From assembly GCA_038233815.1 (NCBI GenBank), contig JBBSVE010000074.1, forward strand, positions 1-15,440: a DNA stretch of 15,440 bases, given 5' to 3'. The notes below the pieces were generated by a model that worked only from the letters and a program-made list of their open reading frames with translations, was not told where the DNA came from and searched no databases. The translations under genes and the position numbers were made by a program. Below are positions 1 through 6,384 of the stretch, in pieces (within the stretch, counting starts at the first letter, position 1; the number at the start of each line of letters is the position of its first letter). This DNA comes from JBBSVE01 sp038233815. GTDB taxonomy: Bacteria > Pseudomonadota > Alphaproteobacteria > Rhodobacterales > Rhodobacteraceae.

Positions 1-1
1 A

Positions 2-172
2 GAAGAACCACCTCACCCCGACGACGAGCCGTCGCCTGCGTCGACCGTCCCGTCTGCGTCGACCGTCCCGTCTGCGTCGACCGTCCCGTCTGCGTCGACC
101 ATCCGGCAGGACACGGCCGGGGCGTCGCGACTGGAACGTCATCTCACCGAGCTGCTGGCGCTGGCGGCCTAG
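2..172 (+). CDS. C-terminal fragment of an unidentified protein with a Pro-Ala-Ser-Thr-Val repeat
   Basis: An open frame enters from the left edge and ends at a TAG (170-172), giving 56 residues. I do not recognise the family. The visible part begins with an acidic/proline stretch (EEPPHPDDEP), continues with about four copies of a six-residue PSASTV-like unit, and ends in a short, possibly helical tail (ASRLERHLTELLALAA). Low-complexity Pro/Ala/Ser/Thr stretches of this kind are usually flexible linkers, so this looks like a linker followed by a small C-terminal helix, but that is inference. The coding reading rests on the in-frame 18-bp repeat, the frame staying open from the edge to the stop, and the convergent arrangement with asd, whose stop lies 34 bp away. 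The start is outside the window. Confidence 0.5.
   Translation, partial: EEPPHPDDEPSPASTVPSASTVPSASTVPSASTIRQDTAGASRLERHLTELLALAA
32..103 (+). repeat. 18-bp tandem repeat, about four units, in frame
   Basis: The unit CCGTCTGCGTCGACCGTC occurs at 50-67, 68-85 and 86-103 (the last ends ATC instead of GTC), with a diverged copy at 32-49. The period is a multiple of three, so the repeat encodes PSASTV units in the upstream reading frame. Near-perfect copies at the nucleotide level suggest recent expansion, and copy number could vary between strains. Confidence 0.9.
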
Positions 173-206
173 CCCGAGAGGGAGACAGCAACAGCTCGCT
201 GGGTGG

Positions 207-1217
207 TCAGCGGCGCTTGAGGAGCTCTTCGGCGATCTGCACCGCGTTGAGCGCCGCCCCCTTGCGCAGGTTGTCCGAGACCACCCACAGGTTCAGCCCA
301 TTGTCGATCGTGCTGTCCTGCCGGATTCGGCTGATGAATGTCGCATAATCGCCCACGCAGTCGATCGGCGTGATGTAGCCGCCGTCCTCGCGCTTGTCGA
401 TCACCATGCAGCCCGGCGCCTCACGCAGGATGTCGCGCGCTTCGTCCTCGTCGAGGAACTCCTCGAACTCCACGTTGATCGCTTCGCAGTGGCCCACGAA
501 CACCGGCACCCGCACGCAGGTCGCCGTCACCTTGATGGACTTGTCGAGGATCTTCTTCGTCTCCGCGACCATCTTCCACTCCTCCTTGGTGGAGCCGTCG
601 TCGAGGAAGACGTCGATATGCGGGATCACGTTGAAGGCGATCTGCTTGGGAAACTTCACCGGTGGCTTGTGGTCAGTCGGATTGTAGATCGACTTCGTCT
701 GGTCCCAAAGCTCGTCGATCCCCTCCTTGCCCGCGCCCGACACCGACTGGTAGGTTGAGACCACCACCCGCTTCACCCGCGCCCGGTCGTGGAGCGGCTT
801 CAGCGCCACCACCATCTGCGCGGTGGAGCAGTTCGGGTTCGCGATGATGTTCTTCTTGGAGTAGTGCACTATCTCGCCCGGATTGACCTCCGGCACGATC
901 AGCGGCACCAGGGGGTCGTAGCGATAGAGCGAGGAGTTGTCGATCACGACGCATCCGGCCTTTGCGGCCTTGGGCGCATAGGTCTTAGTCGCCTCCGACC
1001 CCACAGCGAACAGCGCCATGTCCCAGCCCGCGAAGTCGAACGTGTCGAGATCGCGCGCCTTCAGCGTGCGGTCGCCGAAGCTGATCTCCGTCCCCATCGA
1101 CTTGCGCGAGGCGAGGGCCACGATCTCGTCCACCGGGAACTCCCGCTCCGCAAGGATGTTGAGCATCTCGCGACCCACGTTGCCCGTGGCGCCCACGACG
1201 GCGATCTTGTAGCCCAT
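207..1217 (-). CDS. asd: Aspartate-semialdehyde dehydrogenase
   Basis: Asd reduces aspartyl-4-phosphate to aspartate 4-semialdehyde with NADPH in the cytoplasm, the branch point to lysine/diaminopimelate, threonine and methionine. The 336-residue product has the N-terminal NADP-binding motif GATGNVG (about residues 9-15), the active-site cysteine in NPNCSTAQ (Cys130), and the later histidine-containing motif VFVGHCEAINVEF that binds substrate. Length fits the family. An upstream in-frame ATG at 1230-1232 would add five residues (MKEAS), but the codons between the two ATGs contain a perfect AAGGAGG, so the start at 1217 (MGYKIAVVG) is preferred. It is preceded by the hairpin that ends the galactoside operon, so it probably has its own promoter in the 131-bp spacer; I could not identify one convincingly. 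Confidence 0.97.
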   Translation of the reverse strand: MGYKIAVVGATGNVGREMLNILAEREFPVDEIVALASRKSMGTEISFGDRTLKARDLDTFDFAGWDMALFAVGSEATKTYAPKAAKAGCVVIDNSSLYRYDPLVPLIVPEVNPGEIVHYSKKNIIANPNCSTAQMVVALKPLHDRARVKRVVVSTYQSVSGAGKEGIDELWDQTKSIYNPTDHKPPVKFPKQIAFNVIPHIDVFLDDGSTKEEWKMVAETKKILDKSIKVTATCVRVPVFVGHCEAINVEFEEFLDEDEARDILREAPGCMVIDKREDGGYITPIDCVGDYATFISRIRQDSTIDNGLNLWVVSDNLRKGAALNAVQIAEELLKRR

Positions 1218-1222
1218 GCTGG

Positions 1223-1229
1223 CCTCCTT
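1223..1229 (-). promoter_or_regulatory. Shine-Dalgarno site of asd that fixes its start
   Basis: On the minus strand AAGGAGG lies 5 nt before the ATG at 1217. It sits inside the extra codons of the longer frame starting at 1232, which argues against that longer start. Confidence 0.8.
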
Positions 1230-1302
1230 CATTCCGCCGCCGCTCTATCCGAAGGCGCGTCCCGGCGAAAGAGGCGCCGGAGCCGGAGCCCTCCGTGGCG
1301 AC

Positions 1303-1337
1303 GCCGCAGGCGGGGGCTCGATGCCCCCGCCTGCGGC
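1303..1337 (-). terminator. Perfect 15-bp GC-rich hairpin after the galactoside operon
   Basis: The arms 1303-1317 (GCCGCAGGCGGGGGC) and 1323-1337 are exact reverse complements around a 5-nt loop. The hairpin begins 11 nt beyond the beta-galactosidase stop codon, in the position expected for an operon terminator, and lies 85 bp upstream of the asd start. There is no T-tract on either strand after the stem, so it is not a textbook intrinsic terminator; it could instead be an attenuating or 3'-end stabilising structure. Confidence 0.6.
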
Positions 1338-1348
1338 TGCCCCCCCGC

Positions 1349-3265
1349 TCAACGATCCTCCCAGCACACCCCCGCCGGCGACAGCGTTATAAGCCCATGC
1401 GTCACCGCCTCCGGCCCGTAGTTGAACCAGTAGCGCCGCACGTCCGTATCCCGGCACCGCAGCCCGTCCGGCAATAACTCCGTCCCAATTCTTTCCCGCA
1501 CGCAAAGCCGGGTCAGGATGCGCGCAAGAGCTTCCGCGTCCGGCCAGCCCGCCAGATAGTGCAACCCGCCCGCCGCCATCAGCGCGGGCCAGCCGTCGGC
1601 GCCTGCCTCCACCACCCCCGCACGGCCCTCGCACTTCTCACGCCCATGGAGGAACGCGCCGCCCCCCTCCAACGGAACCGGCACGTCGGGCGGCAGGCTT
1701 TCCACCCGCGCGATCCTGCAGTCAAGCCCCGGCAGGTTCGGCGGCAACGGCACTGGCGTCGCAAATACGGCGGTCTTGGCATTGCTCCGCGGCCCGATCA
1801 GGGCGGTGCCGTCAAACCGTTCCAGCGCCTTCAGGAACCCTTCATTCAGCATCGCGACACCCGGGGCGAGCACCAGTCTGTAGGCAGACAGATCGGCCGT
1901 ATCAGGCGGCAGGATGTCCACCGACAGCCCGAGCCTGCGGAGCCCGCGATACATGTCGAACACCAGCCAGAAATAGCTGAAATCCTGCCCCTGCGGCTGC
2001 ACGTCCCATGCCCAGGCGGAAGCGTAGTCGAAGACCAGCGCCACGGCGGGATGCGCCGCCTCCACGTCCGGCATCGCCGCCAGTTCGGCCGCGACGCGCG
2101 CCGCCTCGTCATGGGCCGGGGCCGGCGCGCTGTCGGGACGCAGCATCCCAGCATGCATCGTCTCCTGCGCGAAGGGCGCCTGACGCCAGCGGAAATAGCA
2201 CACCGCCTCCGCCCCATGCGCGAACGCCTCCCATGCCCAGAGCCTCGCCATGCCGGGCAGCGGATCGGGGTTCCACGGCGCCCAGTTCACCGGACCGGGC
2301 TGCTGCTCCATCACCCACCAGCGCCCCTCGCCGGTCCGCGCCCGCCCCACGGCCCGGTAGAGATCATGGTGGAAGGCCTGAAAATCCGGGTCGCCCTGCC
2401 GCACGAAGCGACGCCGGTGGTCCGCGTCCCCCCGCACCTTGGCGGAGAGGAAGCCAAGCGGATAGCTGTCCCACGACGCGATATCGAGATCGGCACCCAC
2501 AGCGAAATGGTCGAACTCCGTCACCTCGCCCATGTAGTTATGCGCGATCGGGGCGCTCGAATGCCTGCGGATGATGTCGGTCTGCGCCCGGTTGAAGGAC
2601 ACCACCGCGTCGCTGGAAAAACGCCGGAAGTCCATCGCGTGCGCGGGATTAGGCTCGGTCACAGTGAGGTTCGGCAAGCCGATCTGGGTGAATTCGGCAT
2701 AGTCCATGGACCAGAAGACATTGCCCCACGCCCGGTTGAGCGCCTGCGGCGACTGGTATTTCCGCGCCAGCCAGTCCTGAAACGCCCGCCGCGCCGCCTC
2801 GGAATAGGACAGCACCGTATCGTGGCAGCCATATTCGTTGTCGGTCTGCCACGCCGCGACATGGGGGTTCGCGCCATACCGCTCCGCCATCGCCGTCACG
2901 ATGCGGGCGCACTCGACCCGGTAGCCCAGGTGCGAGAAACAGTAATGTCTGCGCGACCCGAAGCCGCGCGGGCGGCCATCAGCATCCACTGCCAGCATGT
3001 CGGGATGCCGCTCCAGCATCCAGCGCGGCGGGGTCGCGGTGGGGGTGCCCAAAACGACCTTGAGACCCGCCGCCCCCAGCACCCCGATCGCGCGGTCAAG
3101 CCAGTCCCAGTCGTATCGCCCCGGCGCAGGCTCCATCCGGCTCCACGCGAACTCGCCGATCCGCACCCAGGTCAGCCCGACCGCCACCATCCGGGCGGCA
3201 TCCTCCGGCCAGATCGCCTCGGGCCAGTGTTCGGGATAGTAGCAGGTGCCCAGCGCGCGCCTCAT
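1349..3265 (-). CDS. GH42 beta-galactosidase (cytoplasmic)
   Basis: A 638-residue glycoside hydrolase family 42 enzyme that releases terminal beta-galactose from galactosides. It opens with the characteristic MRRALGTCYYPEHWPE and WVRIGEFAWSRMEP blocks. The acid/base glutamate is in AAWQTDNEYG (Glu144) and the nucleophile in WWVMEQQPGPVNW (Glu320), spaced as in known GH42 enzymes (e.g. 141/312 in the Thermus A4 enzyme). After the TIM barrel come the trimerisation-type domain (about residues 390-570) and a small C-terminal beta domain. There is no signal peptide, so it acts on imported sugar. The start at 3265 overlaps the lactonase stop by 4 bp (ATGA); the frame runs 80 codons further upstream but that stretch is antisense-like, arginine/glycine-rich sequence inside the lactonase gene. 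It is the last gene of the operon. Confidence 0.95.
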   Translation of the reverse strand: MRRALGTCYYPEHWPEAIWPEDAARMVAVGLTWVRIGEFAWSRMEPAPGRYDWDWLDRAIGVLGAAGLKVVLGTPTATPPRWMLERHPDMLAVDADGRPRGFGSRRHYCFSHLGYRVECARIVTAMAERYGANPHVAAWQTDNEYGCHDTVLSYSEAARRAFQDWLARKYQSPQALNRAWGNVFWSMDYAEFTQIGLPNLTVTEPNPAHAMDFRRFSSDAVVSFNRAQTDIIRRHSSAPIAHNYMGEVTEFDHFAVGADLDIASWDSYPLGFLSAKVRGDADHRRRFVRQGDPDFQAFHHDLYRAVGRARTGEGRWWVMEQQPGPVNWAPWNPDPLPGMARLWAWEAFAHGAEAVCYFRWRQAPFAQETMHAGMLRPDSAPAPAHDEAARVAAELAAMPDVEAAHPAVALVFDYASAWAWDVQPQGQDFSYFWLVFDMYRGLRRLGLSVDILPPDTADLSAYRLVLAPGVAMLNEGFLKALERFDGTALIGPRSNAKTAVFATPVPLPPNLPGLDCRIARVESLPPDVPVPLEGGGAFLHGREKCEGRAGVVEAGADGWPALMAAGGLHYLAGWPDAEALARILTRLCVRERIGTELLPDGLRCRDTDVRRYWFNYGPEAVTHGLITLSPAGVCWEDR

Positions 3266-4119
3266 GGCACCAAGACCTGGTGCTCCGCCTGACCGCGCGC
3301 GTCGGTGGGAAAGGCGAAGGTCATGCCTGATTGCGGAAAGCGGCCCCGCGCATCCTCCCCCATCCCGGCCGTGGCGGAGGTAACATGGAGCGTGGACAGC
3401 CCCTCCCCCCCGAAGGCGGGACAGGTCGGCTGCGGCGCGGGGAGGTCGATGCTCGCCACGACCTGCGCCGACGCATCCCACGCCCGGACCCGCGCCCCGC
3501 CCCATTCAGAAAGCCACAGGGTGCCGCGCGCATCCACCACCGCGCCGTCCGGCTCCGGCCCGTCCCCGCCCATGTGGAGGAACGGCTCCGGCGCGCCCTT
3601 GGGCCATCCGTCCCGGTCGAGCGCCATGCGCCAGACCTTGCGCTCGGCGCTGTCGGCGAAATAGCCGAGATCGCCGGACGGCGCGAAGGCGATCGCGTTC
3701 GGGATCGAGAGGTCGCGGACGATGCAGCGCAACTCTCCCGCGAAATAGCGGTAGATCCGCCCCTGCCCTTTCGCCGCCGTCTTGCCCATCGTGCCGATCC
3801 AGAACCCGCCCTTCGGGTCCGCGCGCCCGTCGTTCGACCGCGTGTCGGGATTGTCCGCTTCCAGCTCACACAGCGTCTCCTGCGCGCCGGTGCCGAGGTC
3901 GAAGCGAAGGAGCCGCGTCTCCGATGCGATCAGGAGCGTGTCCCGCCCGGTCCATCCGGCCGCAGAAACATGCGCGTCAAACGCCCATTCCAACGGGCCG
4001 CTCTCATCCCGCGACAGCATGCGCTTGCCGATGATGTCGAACCAGAAGAGCTGACCGCGTTCGGGATGCCAAAGCGGCCCCTCCCCCAGCGCACAGATCC
4101 GGTCGTCAAAGAGGCTCAT
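3262..4119 (-). CDS. SMP-30/gluconolactonase family sugar lactonase (probable galactonolactonase)
   Basis: A 285-residue six-bladed propeller lactonase of the SMP-30/regucalcin family. Expected metal ligands can be placed: Glu13 in LGEGPLWHP, Asn141 in SIPNAIAFAPSGD and Asp191 in EPDGAVVDARG. The substrate-side motif RSNDGRADPKGGFWIGTM is at about 94-111. In this operon it probably opens D-galactono-lactone, the product of the SDR dehydrogenase, to D-galactonate; the substrate is inferred from context, as the family also hydrolyses glucono-, arabinono- and xylonolactones. Start and stop both sit in 4-bp overlaps (with dgoA upstream and the beta-galactosidase downstream). The frame extends 170 codons further upstream but that part is shadow of dgoA. 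Confidence 0.92.
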   Translation of the reverse strand: MSLFDDRICALGEGPLWHPERGQLFWFDIIGKRMLSRDESGPLEWAFDAHVSAAGWTGRDTLLIASETRLLRFDLGTGAQETLCELEADNPDTRSNDGRADPKGGFWIGTMGKTAAKGQGRIYRYFAGELRCIVRDLSIPNAIAFAPSGDLGYFADSAERKVWRMALDRDGWPKGAPEPFLHMGGDGPEPDGAVVDARGTLWLSEWGGARVRAWDASAQVVASIDLPAPQPTCPAFGGEGLSTLHVTSATAGMGEDARGRFPQSGMTFAFPTDARGQAEHQVLVP

Positions 4120-4718
4120 CCCAGCGCATCCCACGCAGCGACCATGGCGCGCGCGCGCTCCGCCACGTCGGCCACCGACAGGCCGGGGGCATAGAGCGCG
4201 GAGCCGATGCCGAAGCCGGACGCCCCCGCGCGGCACCAGTCGGCGAAGTTGGCAGGCCCCACACCGCCCACGGCATAGACGCGGGTGTCCGGCGGCAACA
4301 CCGCCCGGATCGCGCGCAGCCCGTCGGTCCCCATCAGCGTGGCGGGAAAGATCTTGAGCCCGTCCGCCCCCGCCGCGAGTGCCGCAAAGCACTCCGTCGG
4401 CGTCATCACCCCGGGCCAGCTTTCCATCCCCGCGGCCTTGGTCGCGCGGATCACGTCGGGGTTCGCGTTGGGGGATACGACCAGCCTGCCACCGGCGCGG
4501 GCCACGTCCGCCACCTGATCCACCGTCAGCACGGTGCCAGCACCGATGGTCGCGACCGCGCCGAACGCCTTCCCGATGGCCGCGATGGATTGCAACGGTT
4601 CGGGCGAGTTCAGCGGCACCTCGATCCACGTGATCCCGGCCTCCACCAAGGCTCCCGCGACGGGCACAGCCTCGGCCGGGGTGATCCCGCGCAGGATCGC
4701 GATCAGGGGACGGGTCAT
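4116..4718 (-). CDS. dgoA: 2-dehydro-3-deoxy-6-phosphogalactonate aldolase
   Basis: A 200-residue class I aldolase of the KDPG/KDPGal family. It cleaves 2-dehydro-3-deoxy-6-phosphogalactonate to pyruvate and glyceraldehyde 3-phosphate, the last step of the De Ley-Doudoroff route. Visible motifs are ILRGITPAEAVPVA at the N-terminus, the general-base glutamate in WIEVPLNSP (Glu33), GAGTVL (60-64) and the Schiff-base lysine in GLKIFPATLMG (Lys122). IEVPLNSP and the KIFP block resemble DgoA more than Eda, as does the location beside dgoK. The start at 4718 overlaps the dgoK stop by 4 bp, with AGGAG 6 nt upstream. The frame's 147-codon upstream extension is rejected as shadow of dgoK. Confidence 0.94.
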   Translation of the reverse strand: MTRPLIAILRGITPAEAVPVAGALVEAGITWIEVPLNSPEPLQSIAAIGKAFGAVATIGAGTVLTVDQVADVARAGGRLVVSPNANPDVIRATKAAGMESWPGVMTPTECFAALAAGADGLKIFPATLMGTDGLRAIRAVLPPDTRVYAVGGVGPANFADWCRAGASGFGIGSALYAPGLSVADVAERARAMVAAWDALG

Positions 4719-5617
4719 CGGATGCTCCTCAGGCTGGCCAGACCGGCAAGCGTGCAGGCCTCGGCGGACAATCGGCGGGCGGTGAGCCCCTGCGCCGCCA
4801 GCGCGCGCGCGTAGAGGACAGACAGTGTCTCCGCCCCCACGATCGTCACGGACCGGCCGAGCCAGTAGGGCCGCGCGCCGGCCAGTTCCAGCCCGATCAG
4901 CAGGCCGGAGAGCCGCGCCCGCGCCGCGTCCGCGCCCAGACCGTGAAGCAGCCCTTCCGCGCGCAAGGCGAACAGCCGCGCGGCGATGCGGTCGGGATGG
5001 GACAGACCCTCGGACAATGCCGCGTCGAAGGCGGCGTCGTCCCAGCCTTCGCCGGAAAGGCCGTGGCGCAGGATCGAATGGTTGGACAGCAGGTCGAACA
5101 TCTCCCCCGTCAGAAAGGTCTGAAAGCTCACCACCTCTCCGGCCGAGACATGTGCCCATTTGGAATGTGTCCCGGGCAGGCAGACCACGCCGTCGAAGCC
5201 GGGGTCGAGCGCCAGCACGCCCGCGATCTGCGTCTCCTCCCCCCGCATCACGTCGGCAGGGCGCGACTGGCTGAGGCCGGGGGCGATCCGCACCGCGATG
5301 CGCGCGTCACGGACCGGCACCGGCGTCAGCGCGCCTGCGTCGAGCGGCGTGCAGGGCACCGCGCGGTAGCCCGCCTCCACCCACCCCTGACGCGCGCCCA
5401 CCATGCCGCAGGCGACGACCGGCATGGGCGCGTCGCCGAGCCACGGGGCGATCAGCCGCAGCAGCGCAGGCTCGAACGCACCCTGCGCCAGTTGCCCCAT
5501 CCCGTCGGGCGATGAGAGGCTGGCCACCGGACCCGCCTGCGACATCGCCGTGGCGCGCAGGTTCGAGGTGCCCCAGTCGACGGCGACCCAGTCCACGCGG
5601 GCGCCCGCAACGGTCAT
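4715..5617 (-). CDS. dgoK: 2-dehydro-3-deoxygalactonokinase
   Basis: A 300-residue DgoK-family kinase that phosphorylates 2-dehydro-3-deoxy-D-galactonate at C6 using ATP. The N-terminal phosphate-1 loop VAVDWGTSNLRATAM (about residues 11-25) is typical, followed by the GMVGARQGWVEAGY block, the LPGTHSKWAHV block and the C-terminal helix-rich region ending LAGLASLRSIR. Length matches the family. It lies directly upstream of dgoA (ATGA overlap at 4715-4718) and downstream of the SDR dehydrogenase (ATGA at 5614-5617), consistent with translational coupling. Confidence 0.95.
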   Translation of the reverse strand: MTVAGARVDWVAVDWGTSNLRATAMSQAGPVASLSSPDGMGQLAQGAFEPALLRLIAPWLGDAPMPVVACGMVGARQGWVEAGYRAVPCTPLDAGALTPVPVRDARIAVRIAPGLSQSRPADVMRGEETQIAGVLALDPGFDGVVCLPGTHSKWAHVSAGEVVSFQTFLTGEMFDLLSNHSILRHGLSGEGWDDAAFDAALSEGLSHPDRIAARLFALRAEGLLHGLGADAARARLSGLLIGLELAGARPYWLGRSVTIVGAETLSVLYARALAAQGLTARRLSAEACTLAGLASLRSIR

Positions 5618-6384
5618 CCCGTCACCACCACGCCCGCGTCGATCACCAACGCCTGACCCGTCATCATCCGCGCGGCGTCGGAGGCGAGGAACAGGACGCC
5701 GCCGACGATATCCGCGGGCTGCATTTCATCCTTCAGGCACTGGCGGTCGATATGGGACTGCAACCCGTCCGGCGTGACCCACTTTTCGCGCTGGCGGTCG
5801 GTCAGGACCCACCCCGGCGCCACCGCGTTGACGCGGATACGGTCCGGCCCGAACTCCCGCGCCAGCGCGCGCGTCAGACCGTTGATCGCGGAATTGGCGG
5901 TGACGTAAAGCGGCATCTCCCCCGCGCCCATCATGTAGCTGATGGAGGAGAAGTTGACGATCGCACCGCCGCCCGCCGCCTTCATGCCGGGGATGACCGA
6001 CTGGGCCGCAAAGAAATAATGTTTCAGGTTCACGTCGATCCGGTCGGTCCAGTAGGCCTCGTCCACCTCCAGCGTGGCATGACGATCATCGCTGGCCGCA
6101 TCGCTCACCAGCACGGTGATGGGGCCGTGTGCCTCCGCTGCGCTGTCGATGGCCGCGCGCAGGGCGGGCGTGTCGGTGATGTCGCAGGCAATGAAAAGCG
6201 GGCGGTTGCCGGTTTCCCGCTCCATCCGGTCCACGAAGGCGGCGGCATCGGAACGCTGGACGAACGCGACCTTCGCGCCCTGCCGCAGGAAGCCTTCCGT
6301 CACCGCCGCCCCAATGCCGGAGCCGCCGCCGGAGATGAAGACGGACGCGCCATTGAGATCGGGGAAGGTGGGAAGGTTTTTCAT
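5614..6384 (-). CDS. SDR-family sugar dehydrogenase (probable galactose 1-dehydrogenase) with altered catalytic motifs
   Basis: A 256-residue classical short-chain dehydrogenase/reductase. The nucleotide-binding loop GGGSGIG is at 19-25, active-site-type Asn119 in DVNLKHYF, catalytic-type Ser147 in NFSSISY, Tyr160 in PLYVTAN, and the C-terminal NAVAPGW and GQALVIDAG blocks are intact. Two motifs are unusual: the YxxxK lysine is Asn164 (codon AAT), and the NNAG motif reads Ser-Asp-Ala-Ala (94-97, followed by SDDRH). The DDRH extension recalls galactose/arabinose/fucose dehydrogenases that feed lactonase pathways, and the neighbours fit oxidation of D-galactose to its lactone. The frame is intact and tightly coupled to its neighbours (ATGA overlaps on both sides), so decay is unlikely. 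Activity, cofactor and exact sugar are uncertain. Confidence 0.85.
   Translation of the reverse strand: MKNLPTFPDLNGASVFISGGGSGIGAAVTEGFLRQGAKVAFVQRSDAAAFVDRMERETGNRPLFIACDITDTPALRAAIDSAAEAHGPITVLVSDAASDDRHATLEVDEAYWTDRIDVNLKHYFFAAQSVIPGMKAAGGGAIVNFSSISYMMGAGEMPLYVTANSAINGLTRALAREFGPDRIRVNAVAPGWVLTDRQREKWVTPDGLQSHIDRQCLKDEMQPADIVGGVLFLASDAARMMTGQALVIDAGVVVTG

Noticed and set aside
32..103. Possible CRISPR-like array
   Set aside because: Units are directly contiguous with no spacers and a period of 18 bp in frame with a coding sequence; this is a protein repeat.
1559..3292. 577-codon plus-strand open frame opposite the GH42 beta-galactosidase
   Set aside because: It is antisense to a gene with clear catalytic motifs, is rich in Arg/His/Pro/Gly as expected for the reverse frame of GC-rich coding DNA, and shows no recognisable domain.
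4119..4629. Long N-terminal extension of the SMP-30 lactonase, and similar upstream extensions of the beta-galactosidase, DgoA, SDR and GH36 frames
   Set aside because: Homology begins exactly at the overlap starts (ATGA/GTGA), and each extension is an out-of-frame translation of the preceding gene.
5614..6384. SDR gene as a pseudogene because of the altered motifs
   Set aside because: The frame is intact, overlaps both neighbours by 4 bp, and the Rossmann glycines, Ser, Tyr and C-terminal motifs are kept, so decay is not supported.
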